Shown here: piece by piece, positions 1-11,566 of the stretch | How positions within the stretch are numbered: the first letter of the stretch is position 1 | Layout of the letters: each line of letters opens with the position of its first letter | Assembly: GCA_031841125.1 (NCBI GenBank) | Contig: CM063107.1 | Coordinates: 44,467,497 to 44,531,496, forward strand | DNA from: Acanthococcus lagerstroemiae | Taxonomy: Eukaryota > Arthropoda > Insecta > Hemiptera > Eriococcidae | Direction: 5' to 3' | DNA length: 64,000 nucleotides | The notes under the pieces: model-generated | Database searches by the model: none | The model's input: the letters and a program-made list of their open reading frames with translations, nothing else | Told to the model about the DNA's origin: nothing | Position numbers and translations under genes: made by a program

Positions 1-119
1 TCAAAATTTCTCGCTGATTTCGAATCTGACTTTCAAGTTATGATGAGAGCCTCCTTTCATTTATATAGTGACCTTTTCAAAAACCAAAAAAGTCAAGAAG
101 TGGAATTGAATATCGGATG

Positions 120-871
120 AAGAAACGATGTTCTGGGAACATATGTTCATCTTGATTTCAAATCTGATCTGAACATTTAAATAAATCACGTTCAATCCAT
201 TCTGATGTTTTTGGTAATCAATAGTAGACTTTCAGTGTGGAATAGAACGTTTGTGTCAGATCTTGAAAATCAGATTTAACGTCAACGCGAAGTTCAGATT
301 CTGGAACACTACTGTTTCTTTTTCTTTCGCTGTCAGTTGGACATTTTCATCTTCTTGCCCTTTAAAAGGTTTCGATGTTGGCGAAAAAAAGCTTCCATCA
401 ATATTTAATACCCGGCTCGAAATTAGCGCAAAATTTTAATGCGAAATATTTTTTTGTCCTCCTATATGTGAATTCTAATTTTTTACCTTCAAGAAAATCC
501 TTTTCACAGTAAAAACGGCTTGCATCAAAATTTCAAGGCCATGTTTATAGTCAACGCAAGATTTCGGTTTCGAAACCTTTTTTTCCCTTTGGTATCTAAG
601 TTTTATATTTTATTCTTTTTGGCCATTAAAAAGTGTGTGTGTGCGAGTGTAAAAGAAGGCCGTCATCAAAAATTTAGTGTCAGATTTGAATCAGCGCAAA
701 ATACTTAATTCGATTCCGGAACTCTTATTTGAAGTTCTACGTTTGAACCTTTTTAGCATTTCAAAGGTCACGTTTTCTGCGAAAAAATGCTTTCATCCAA
801 GTTTTAAGGCCAGATTCGAATCAGCAGGAAAAATACACCAAGAACCACTTTATTTGCTCTCACAAAAATAA
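120..871. repeat. Degenerate tandem array, unit about 140 bp
   Basis: Recurring blocks near 370, 510, 655 and 785 each carry a variant of CATCAAAATTTCAAGGCCA, then GATTTGAATCAGCGCAAAAT and a TTCGGAAC-like word. Unit spacing is about 130-150 bp with substantial divergence. Related units occur inside the receptor intron at 55540-55690 and 57060-57300. Short open frames over this array are repeats of the same translated words and are unlikely to be genes. Confidence 0.55.
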
Positions 872-1709
872 GAACATAGGCTTTACTTTATGCTCTAAGG
901 CCATTGCAGCGAGACAAAACGGATATCCGAATTCAAAGGTCAAATTAAAATCTAGCGGAAAAATTGGCTCATGCAGTTGGCACATGTTTATCAGTTGGGA
1001 ACTAGTCTATAAATACGTCCAAAACAGCCAAAAATGACCTTAGCGTATGTTTTTGAGTTTTCGAAATCACTTGAGTAGATTTTATTATTAGTTTGACCCT
1101 AATTTGAAAATTGAAGCTTCTAATGGGATGCGGTCAGAAACGTCATCATTTCACCAGTTTTTAGGCCATAATCGTAATTTAAAATTATGGCGCTTTAGAG
1201 CCACCTATTTATTACGTAATCAAAACGGAAGGGAGGGAGAGGAGGTCAGGCACTTGATCATACTTGATTACCGGGGGGGGGGGGGGAGTAAATGAAAAAT
1301 GTTCTTTATTTTGTCAAAACCAATATAGTTTAGCGTTCAAATATGTCCTGCTAAATTTTTAATGAACGTGTATAAAGGGGGAGAATGCAGTTAAATTATT
1401 ACAGTTGATTACTAAGGAGGAATGGGGGTTAAATTCGGTAATATTTCGATTACGTACCTAATATGGACGACTTTTTGCGAGCAAAAAACTTTGAGAAGCC
1501 AAGGAGTGCAATTCTGGGCGAATCGGGAAATTCTTAAACCAATGAGCTAACTTTGATACTGCCTTTTCTGGACTATTATTTTCCTTTAAAATTGACATTT
1601 TCGGCTGAAATTATTGCAGTTTTCACAGACTGATTTTGTCAATTTTCAGTTTTTTGAAAAAATTGTAAACTTTCAATTTTAAAAAAATTGTAAATCTTTT
1701 ATTTTTTGA
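872..1709. other. No gene recognised; G14 run
   Basis: AT-rich sequence with a run of 14 G at 1273-1286 and imperfect short repeats. No splice-bounded coding exon or RNA gene was seen. Confidence 0.5.
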
Positions 1710-2042
1710 GAAATTTTTTTAAAATCCATTTTGCATGGAAAAAATTCAAAAATTATAATGACATTATTTGTTGCAATAAAGTATTTTGATTCAAAATTGT
1801 TACGGTGTTCATATAGTTTGGAAGAAATAGAAACATAAAAATTAGGTTCAGATTTCCAAGACCTTGAATTTGATTCACATGAAGTCATAGTTTTGTAGGG
1901 ACTTTTTGGGACTATTTTATTATTTATTTTTTGTGACTTTTCACTTTTATAGGGACTTTTTATGGACTATTCAGGTCTTGTTAGAGATGTGTAATGCCGC
2001 CTTTTTTGAGTTTTTAGCGCCTGAAAATCCGTGTCCTGGTGA
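1710..2042 (+). repeat. Dispersed repeat, copy 1 (inverted copy at 33.8-34.1 kb)
   Basis: Matches the reverse complement of 33783-34130 over about 330 bp. Shared blocks include AAAATCCATTT, TATTTGTTGCA, AAAGTATTTTGATTCAAAAT, TTCCAAGACCTT, ATAGGGACTTTTT and TTTTTTGAGTTTTTAG. Both copies end CCTGAAAAT..G...CCTGG. The CAGG-type terminus suggests a DNA transposon end, but no matching inverted terminus was found. Confidence 0.6.
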
Positions 2043-2731
2043 TGAGCATTAGTGGGTATTTCGTATCATGAACAACTGCATAATATGGTGAAACTTGAGG
2101 CAACTGTGAGAAAATGAACTTGAAGGCGAACGTACGTTTCTGGCGAGGAATCAGATCTTCATAATAACAATATACCGTACCTAGGTATTGTAGGTTTACT
2201 GGGCCAATGAATTAATTTTTAATGTTATATTGGTACATTATTGATCATGATTGTGTTGCACAGCTAGGTAGGTGTGATAGTCGGAGTATTTTCTGAATGC
2301 TTTCGCCATGATTTTTTGCGTTAGGGCTCCGGCTCACGAGTGGTTCTTAGTTGCGCAAGAACTTCTCGACACCTGCGCAGCAGTCTGTGATGCACGTCTC
2401 AGCATCAGTTCTCTAGATATTGGTTGTAATGTGTTCTGCGAGTACGATGCCTTGTTTTTGAGAACTGGTAAGGGACTGCTGAGCAAGCTGTATATAGTAG
2501 TATGGTCGCTTGATCTGTTAGGTCCGATGAGCTGATCTGGAAGATGTAAGTGCAACCAGCATCGCAAGGATGCGAGGCGGTCATGATTCAACTAAGCCGC
2601 AGAGATTGTATGAATACGTCCTTACAAATACGTCAGTATTAGCTATAATCAAAAATCACAGTTGAATAGGTTTCACTCTTGACATGTTTTGGGAAAACTC
2701 AGTTCAGTAAAGTATCGCTCTGTGGCCGATG

Positions 2732-3302
2732 CAGCGCTGTTAACCAAGCCTGTTGAAAAATCTCAGAATTCTATGTAAAAAATCTTGACATTTCCTAAAA
2801 AATCTTGAGACAAAAATCTTCGCCTTTTCTGAGTTTCTCAACAATTAAATGTTTACTGACTCATTACATTTGTTGTTTTACTCCTTCCACCCTCAATTCT
2901 GTCGAGAATCCTAAAAGTGTTCCTTGATCTTTTCACTTTTGTTCTTGAATACTGCGAAGAAGAGAGAAGAGAATTTCATTACTTACGCCTTTTTCTGAGA
3001 ACATTTCGATGCCACTAAGGGCTCTTTTCTTGTGACAGGTCACAGATGTATTTTACATTTCTATTGCTGTGTAAAATCTGAGTGCTTATTACTCCCATAA
3101 GGCGATAAATTTTCTATTTCCCAAATTTTGGAAGTGCAAAATTTGAAGAAGCAATGCATATTCACTCAGTTTTATGTAAATTCTTGAGAGCTCATCTTGA
3201 AATTTTCTTAAAAGTCTTGAGATTTTGTCTCAGGATCTTAAAATCTTGAAAAAACCTCAAAATCTTGAGAACTCAAGATTTATCTTGAGGTTGGCAGCAG
3301 TG
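2732..3302. mobile_element. hAT-type MITE, 571 bp, 8-bp TSD
   Basis: The left end CAGCGCTGTTAACC matches the reversed right end CACTGCTGCCAACC at most positions. The flanks are GGCCGATG (2724-2731) and GGCCAATG (3303-3310), an 8-bp duplication with one mismatch. The interior is non-coding and dominated near both ends by the word AATCTTGA and its variants. Confidence 0.7.
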
Positions 3303-3310
3303 GGCCAATG

Positions 3311-6300
3311 TATAATACCATGTTTGTCTCGCCCTTTTACAACCCGAGTTCAATGGTCAGCACCGGCAAGCGAGTAAACTGGTTTCAGCTCGACCCTCTG
3401 AAATTCTGGCAAATTGGACAACTATATGCTACAGTATTTTAAGTGATGTATTTACCAGATATCTTGTTACAATAAACGTGTGACTGCGTAGAATACCTAC
3501 CGTCAAATAACGAGTATAATGTGATGTTGAAATTACGAGTGTGAAGGTAGAACGGCGCCTTCATGATTTCAGCTTCATCGTTTCATAATTCCAGCATTTT
3601 CTAAAGTCGCACTTCGTAGGTATTTTTTGTCTTCTGCTTTCAGGGAAAAGATTGACGATGTGCGATGTAAACTTCGAGATGGGATTATGCCTTTTCATTC
3701 ATTTCTTAATTGAAAAACCACGTCGAGCATTTTTCATTTATTATCCTCGCATTGTACATAAAAGTGTGTGCTAATTACGAGTACCTGGTATAAAGATGTA
3801 TATTGAGAACATTTAATCGCACAGGGCAGAAATCTTCACTTGTATTTTATACAGATGCTCGTCTTTTATGCGAACTACGTACTGCTAAATTCGAAAAATA
3901 ATAAGGCTAATAAGCATATTATTAAGAAAAAAACTGAGGCAATATTGTATTTATTAGCGACTGTAGGTAATTTCGTAGATGTTATATTTATCAGTATTCG
4001 CCTTTGTCAGTGGGAATAGGAAATTCAACAACGCCTTCTGCGTAAAAAATGCTGATTTTTCTGTTGATTGTCAACATAATTTTCGGCATGGTGTAAAAGG
4101 TGGTTGGAAAACAACTGCTGTAGGCTTTTCTGCCGAAACAAGGACAACAGTTTTGGCGAAATTATTAAATTCTTTCGCTTCGGTTATTCGCTTGTAGCTA
4201 ACTCTTTCAGACAGCAGCTATACAGTTTGATATTTGCGAACAAAAGGTAACCAAGAAGAAAAAATAGAACGTCAATTAGGAGTCGTTCATTGTCAGTTAA
4301 AAAAAAAAATTATTTTCTCAGGCGTAGGAGTTGCTGCGTATATAAATAATATAAAAATTCGTTGGGCATTTCATTGTATTTTTCTTTTTCTTAATCGAAT
4401 CGAACAATTCGAATGCTCCCTTTATTGTCGTTGCAACGGATTTTTCATACTTTCATCTTTTTTTCATCATTAATAGAGTCCAGATTAGAACCCATGGAAA
4501 TGAATTAATTTGTACAAAAGTATGCGAAAAGATCTGCTACGACCCTTGAGTTTCAGGATATTTTTTAAACCCCTGCATGTTCGGGAACGTGATGTCTGAT
4601 TTCAGAACGAATGAATGACGATAGTAAAAGTTTTCTTTTCTTTACCATTGGGTAATGTAGGTACTTTCCTCTTTGAAGTACAAATTTCTTACCTTAAGTA
4701 GACCTGAAAGTGTGGCTCCCCAGCCCCATTCTGGTGGTAAGGGGAAAGTAGAAGAACATGCAAACAGCCGCCTTCCGTGACCTTCAATTACATCCGAGGA
4801 CCAGTCATTTTCAGATTTGTGGCTCCCATTTTGTTACCCCGTTATAAAAGAATTTCATCTTCAAAATTTTGTCAAATGATTATACCTACGATAGCACTGT
4901 TGCATTGTTATAGTTTCTCGTGTGTTGGTTCTATGTGTTGACCTTTCTGCATTATTACTGTAGCCAAGCAAAGGAAGGAACTTCCCGATTTGAATCCATC
5001 TCGTATGCGCAAGTTAGTGCGGTTGATTTCGCCACGTGACATGTGTATACTCGTAGGTGATATAAATTCAGGCCTCGTGAGCACCAGTGACACGTGTACG
5101 AGTATGATGCACAAGGGTGACGAAAAAATAAGGTGAAATTCGTCTAAGAATGACACTAGCCCAGTTACGAGGGATTTGACTTCTTCTTGAGAAATTGTGT
5201 CTTTCCTTCTAGGTTGTGGTATAAAAGCTCTCCCAGAATTTTATCACAAAATAGGCATGACATACATGTATACATGTGGAGAAATTTTATATAACTTTTG
5301 AAATTAGACTGAATACGTTTTCGAGGGAAAAAAATGTATAGATTTTCAATTTTTTCCCCTTTTGTCGAATTTTACATTGTTATAGAGAATCAAACGCGCC
5401 ATCTCGTATTGCTACCGAGATCAAAACGCTGAAGCATTTCGGATATATACGTTTCACTGTCTACCTTTTGCCATATTTCCTGCGGTTTTCGCGCAATTGT
5501 TTACCTCGTAAATTGGGTCTTAGCGAGTATTATACAATGCTATGCTATGGTGTACTACAGATATGATTGTTGACCGTGATTTATACACTCGGATTCGCGA
5601 GAATTAACTTTCCTTTTGAAAGAGGGAACACCGAACATCGGATAAAAATGGTGTACACTGAGCAGGAACCTGAGGTAACCAAAAGCTGGAATCGCGATTT
5701 TTAATATGTACCTGCAAATACCCCGTTCTCTCCTCCCACTGATTTTTTGCTATTACGAGGCATGTTAAAATATTTTTTGTTCGTCTCATCCTTCGAATGC
5801 GAATAATAAAGCCACATGTAATCAACTTCCTATGTATGAGGATCAAGAGGAATAAAAGTATCTTCACCATATGACATTTTGCCACCTGTGTACTGGTGAT
5901 CGAAAGTTGTCATTTTTTAATCTGGTTATTCCCTTCGACAGATTATCTAATTAGTGGTAAAGTTTACTAAGTGTATGAAAAAGAGTTACCTTTGTGCATC
6001 CGTTAAGCTGAAGGAGCGATATTAATTAGACGTCACCAAGTTCCGACAATCCTACTCGTACATTAAACTGGGAAAATGTTTCAACTCCCTATGTTTTCTG
6101 AAAGTTTCAACGTAAAAGTGGACTTGATAAACTTGACCACCGGTCTAATGAGGCTTGCGTGTTGTCCATCGTTAATTCGCTTCTGGAAAAAGTTGGACTT
6201 TAGCATTAGAAAATCTTCTCGGCTGATTTTCTGCCAATACTTAGCTTTATCTACTTCAACATAGCTGCAAATTAATTCAGAGTTCAATTTCCTGTTCAGG

Positions 6301-9300
6301 GTGTCTTACAGTGAATAATCCTTCGCCGAATGAGTAAGCAGATAACGTATCTTGATAAGGTATAGATGTTTGTCTCTCCGTACTTCTAAAAAATGGCTCA
6401 GATATAATCACCCCGAGATATTATGTTCTTCTCTCATCGAAAATGTTCCCCTCCGGATCCAAAATAGAACTATTAAGAACAGGATACCCTGTTATGACAT
6501 CCAAATTGTAGAATCGTTTAAATGAGCTCGAGAATATCTTCACAAAATCTACTTTTACTCCGGTTGAATACGAATATGAAAATGACTACTAAATAAGATT
6601 TAGAACACTTGTTTCTCTTTACTCCTGGCGCTTTATCTCATCTGCAAATGATCATACGAGATTGTAACTTCATGTTTCTCTGAAGTTTTGACTGAAGTTA
6701 ACTTATGAGAGCCCTCGTTTTGAAATGGGAAAAGAGCCGTATCCTTTCTGAACCCCGTAGCCCGTACTGCTCCTAAATCGGCAGCGTGCCCCCTCCTTGA
6801 ACAATGAAAAAATGAGAAGAAACAGTGAGTTAATGGGAACAATGAATTTTATTTTCTTCAGTACATGCAGGAAAAAATAATAATATGCGAAGTTGTGGAA
6901 ATTAACAAAATAAAATTCTTAGAATTAAGTGGAAAAATGTGACTTCAAAAAATCGCAAAACAATTTTTTCATTTTCGTTTTTACTGTCTGTCTTCGTGTC
7001 TTTCATTTAAATTTTCGATCAAGTTAGTTGTTGGTGAGGTGAGTTGAAGCTTAAAGATAAATTGACGACCTCCGAAATTGCAATTCGCGAGTCACCTAAA
7101 AAGTAAAGCGGGGGTACGTCTCATAAGGCTTCGATGTCTGTGGTTCACTCCGGTTTGTGTGACAGTTTTTTGAGGCGTGGGGGGGGGGTGAGAAAATCTG
7201 AATGAAAATTTAATAATGAAGTTGTCTTTTCTTTTTTTCAATTATCCGTAGAAAATTTTTTCGATTTTCTCACTCTTATCTATTTTTTTACTGTCTTAGC
7301 CTGTTTTTCTCATTCTTTCAGAAATGGAAAGATGATCGTTTTCAATAAAAAGGAAAATCATTTCTTTTCATTATTGCATAATGAATTGGAAAAATTTAGC
7401 TTCTTCAACTGAGAGAAAAAAAAAATGATGGAATAAATTTTTCATTTTTGAGAAACAAGAACTTCCTTCCTTTCCTTGCGAAATGACAACAAGATTATTT
7501 TCGGAGGAACAAGATGAAAATCTTCCTACCTAAATACAGAAAAGGGTATTTCTCATTATTTTCAAAATTAAGAAAATTGTTCGTATCTCATCTCCATCGT
7601 TCTTTTTACACTGTGCAAAAAGAATCATGTATTACGAATTTGAAAAAGTCATTTTAGGGAGTTTTTCAACGCCGAACACAATACGTCTGTTCATTTTTCT
7701 CCAACACGTGTAATTTTTTTGTAATTTATCATTTTTATTGTGTATTTTTTGTATAAGGAAGAGGAAACTCACAGTGGTCACACTGGCTAATGAGTTAGAT
7801 TCTTTTTCATCACAATTTAATTTTGGTGATCTCTGAATTGTCTGAATTTGAATTTCTAAACTCAGCACTAATTAGGCGTTAATACTAGAGTCAAAACGGC
7901 GCTACCACTTGTGAACGAATACAAACACTAATTGTAAAAAGAATCGTATGCCTTTAGAACACTTTCAGATCTCAGGCGTACGACCCTTTTCCCATCTCGG
8001 CGTTATGGCCTTGATAGGTTGACTCGACTTGTGTCAAAATTTGGAGAAAAATGTTTTCTTGATTTTTATCTGCAGATGATTTTTGAATTGATTTTTCGGC
8101 TTTGCTTTCTCCTGTACTGGAAATGGTAAGTAATGTTACGTTGTTGACTTCTCTGAGATCGACTTGGAGTCGTGTTTTTATTCCTTGAAAAAATCAATAT
8201 CCGCCGCATCGTTTGACGTCAACGTTTTCAGAGGGATGAACGGAAAAATGAAATTCAAAAAATTCCGAGGGAGCAGTTTATAACGTTGTCTGAATAGACC
8301 ACTGAAGTTACAACCTCGTACGACCATTTGCAGGATTTCAAATTTTCTGATAGTGTATTTGAAACTGCAATTTTCCAACGATGTGATCTCGAACGAGAGG
8401 TAAGGACGGGCCGAGGAGTATTTATGGAAATTTTGCATAAAGGAATCATTTTGCAGGATCTAGAGGACAACTTTTCTGGAATAAAAAAAAAAAGCGAAAA
8501 TTCCCATGTTAATTCTGTGAACACCTTTCTAACCAACTCCAGTGATAACTTTTGGCGACTGTCCTTTATTCCTGACAATCCATTATTCTATTTCCAATAA
8601 TGAGAAAATAATTCAGCGCCCTTGAAATTAAAAGTAGGCAAAAGTATGTACATGCTGTCAGTACAAGTTGCTTGCTCACCCAATGGATGGAAGATCACTC
8701 ACGCTGAAACATCTTGTATGTACTATATAGTTGTATGTGCTAGCTATGTAGACTCTACCTCATTTCATGCACGAGCCAAACTAGAATTACATAATTTTCA
8801 TGTTAACGTTTTCGTTTAACCAGATTTCGTGATAAAGTTACACGATTAAACGGTAAAGATAAGGCAACGATTATAGATGAAAATCACGCAAGAAAAAGGT
8901 ACGTGTTAGGCTCCGGGCTCGGGTTAAAACTGTGTTCTTCAATTCGTATTAGCGATCCAGAATTAGAGTTTAACGACAAATTCTTCTACCCTCTTTCCCT
9001 CGCTACCAGCTGTGCTCAATCATATCTCCGACGCGGTTATGTTATTTTCTCGACTTCGCGCTTGTTTTTTCTTCCCTACTTTTACCATATGTATTGAAAT
9101 ACGCGAACGGAAATGTAACACCTTTTCCTTCCCTCTCTTTCCTTTGACATTCCTCAACAATATACTCGCTGTTTTTACACACTTTGTAATTTAGTAAGGG
9201 GGAAAACACATAGCTTAGACGGTTTTGCTTATTTTCTTTTCCTATTTCAGTGTACATATTTTTTTTTTTGTTTTCTTCTTTCCTTTTCAAGTGGGTATTT

Positions 9301-10179
9301 TGTCTTTCCGTATATTGTCGACAAATACGTACACAGAGAGAAATAAAGGTCTTTTGTGAGACCCGCGCCGAAGTTGCACGTTTATTTATTCGGGATTACC
9401 AATTTATCGCATTCGCTGCGAATGAATCTCCCATTATTTGTATAGTATAGCGGCTATAAAACCCGGAAATATGTTCGACTGTGCGAGATGACGCGACGCG
9501 GTGACCTTCCAAAAGGTGAAGTGTAGCTTACTCGAGCAGAGTTCATTTTTGAGGCCGTGTCGTAGCGCAAAGGATACGATACAGCAGGTAGCGGATGTCT
9601 AGATGTTTGCATCTTAGCGCCGAGTCAATTATAGTTGGCTCGAATCGAGAAAATAATTAATTACCTGTCTGTACGTGAACTCTGGAGGACGCAAAATGAG
9701 GGTGATTGTGGGATCAGAAACCAAAGTAATTTGACATTTAGGGGATACGAAGAGACTATAGGTGACAGCTGAAATGTATATCAGTTGGTGCTGGAATATG
9801 TAACCGTCAAAAAAAAAAAAAGCGATTCAAAAAAGTGAATCTCAAGGCAGGTATTGTACAAAATAAATATTTTATTCAGAAAAATCATAATAAAGGTGAA
9901 AAATTGAGCAAAAAAATGTCACGGTTTGGGCTATACATCAAAATGTCCAGTTGTCTCGTGTCATGCCCACATATTTCTGAATGTACGCAATTTATGATTG
10001 AAATGATTATTATTTTCTAAATACGCTCCCCTCCCGTTGGGATGCAGTTTTACACATCTTAAGCTGATTGAATAATACGAAACTCAGCATAAAATCGTTT
10101 GTTTGTTTGTATGTATGTTTGGAGTGGGTTTAGCTATGAGAATTGGGAGGTTCAAGAAGGTCTTAGACTAAAAATTATT
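3311..10179. other. Gene-free AT-rich stretch
   Basis: No coding exon, RNA gene or bounded transposon could be supported. Open frames are short and unlike known proteins. A G10 run lies at 7179-7188. A lone CAGGGTGTCTTACAG at 6299 resembles the end of the 397-bp MITE but lacks a partner. T- and A-rich low-complexity tracts are common around 6.8-7.6 kb and 9.0-9.3 kb. Confidence 0.5.
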
Positions 10180-10452
10180 TCAGTATGCCAATTTTTTCCC
10201 CACTTGGTGGAACGTATGGTGCTTTCAGACACCGCACCCCTAGCTTCGGAAACTACCCTTTCGAATGTTGCGTCGGCAACCAGAAGGGACGCTTTGAGGC
10301 AGGCGCGGGCCCCCCATTTTACCTCTCCTTGACGTGGATTCGCGCTGTCCTGCCAGGACCACTATGGGACACCCTACTGACCGAGACAACGCTCACTCAG
10401 CGTTAATCTGGAATTCGAGTGACCCACAGCCGGGCCGTGCTTCCTTTACCCC
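10180..10452 (-). repeat. GC-rich retroposon-like repeat, copy 1 (inverted relative to copy 2)
   Basis: Read on the minus strand, this matches 31122-31385 over about 250 bp. Shared blocks include CGAATTCCAG, GTGAGCGTT, TCGGTCAGTAGGGTGTCC, CCTGGCAGG, GGTAGTTTCC and TGCGGTGT. It is clearly richer in GC than its neighbourhood. The end corresponding to the lower coordinates is A-rich on the minus strand (GGGGAAAAAATT), which may be a worn poly(A) tail. No coding potential or identifiable source RNA was recognised. The longer plus-strand open frames through here are incidental. Confidence 0.6.
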
Positions 10453-10623
10453 TCATCTCTTCGTCTTGGTACTTGTGATGACACAGGATAGAGGTGAACC
10501 CCGCCAGGGAGTCAGCAACAGCTGCTGCAGCACTAGGATGGTACAGAGTTATGTTGAGTGTGGGCCGAGCATTGTTCATCGGTCCTGTGCTTCGACCATT
10601 CCATCTCCATCTTCTTCTTCACA

Positions 10624-11263
10624 CAGGGCGGCCACTTTCTGGAAAATCGAGAAAACCGGGAATGGTCGCAAAATTTTGTCAGTATGGAAAAGTCGACGAA
10701 GTAATTTTGATCAAAATCTGGGAACTTTTTGAAAATAATGAGAATTAAAAAATGTACATTATTTTCAAAAGTAAATGTCAGCCTGAAGTGTAATGACATT
10801 TCTTTTACAAAGTACTTACTCTCAAAGCTGTGTTCAATATTACCTGAAAAAATGACAGGAAAAATTTGGAAATCTGGTCTGTAAAACCGGAAAAAGTTAG
10901 GGAAAATCCTAACGGCCCTTCTAGTCCTGCTAGTCCTGAAAAGTACTGCTTTTTGCTTTAAGGTACTGAAGTCCTGCTTTTAAGTTGAAGGTCCTACTTT
11001 TTTCGAATTTGAAACCCTATCACTCACGCGAAAATGAAACATTGAATCTGAGCCTCAATAAGTAAACAGTTATTGAAAAAAAAAAATCGTGAATAATTAC
11101 TTCTGTTATGTTATTTTTTTAAACTTATTTCCGTTACAGGTTTTTGAAAGAAACTTATTTTTTTGATGGGGAGGGGGGTGTTACGTTATTCTTTTGAAAA
11201 AATAATGCTGAAGGTCCTGCAAAAGTCCTGCTTTATGGTATCGAGATTTTGTTAGACACTCTG
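10624..11263. mobile_element. MITE-like element with repeated TCCTGC words
   Basis: The left end reads CAGGGCGGCCACTTTC and the right end TTGTTAGACACTCTG. The right end closely matches the right terminus of the 397-bp MITE at 12261-12273. Inside, two kinds of sequence occur: GGAAAA and CCGG words (10640-10910) and repeated AGTCCTGCTTT words (10915-11245). The two ends match each other poorly and no target duplication was found, so this may be two elements joined. Confidence 0.35.
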
Positions 11264-11548
11264 TTCTAAAGAAAATTGACCACTGTCGCTGTCGTCGTCG
11301 CCTCAATTAAGAAGAGAACTAAAGCATTTGACACCCTTCCCTTTCTGACTTCTGTAATTTTATTTTTAGTATTAATATTTCAGGAAGGGTGTGATACCGG
11401 ACCATTTCATACGTCTTTTTTATTTACTGATTGTGAATTCCCCCTTCATAGAAATTAAAGGGAGAAGAGGTCAAAGGCCCAAAAATTCTCAACAAAACGC
11501 CGAAATTATATTTTTTATTGTACGGAGAATGTATTATTTATTGCCACA

Positions 11549-11566
11549 ACTCCATAATAGCCTCAT
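11549..11566. repeat. Left copy of 18-bp target-site duplication
   Basis: The sequence ACTCCATAATAGCCTCAT is present here and again, perfectly, at 13290-13307. The two copies bracket the retrotransposon fragment exactly at its 3' untranslated end and its truncated 5' end. A long duplication of variable length is typical of LINE-type insertion. Confidence 0.75.

Noticed and set aside
6299..6490. Possible MITE from CAGGGTGTCTTACAG to ATACCCTG
   Set aside because: The right end matches poorly and there is no flanking duplication.
10334..10732. 132-codon open frame, plus strand
   Set aside because: It runs antisense through a dispersed repeat and into a MITE-like end, so it is not a gene.
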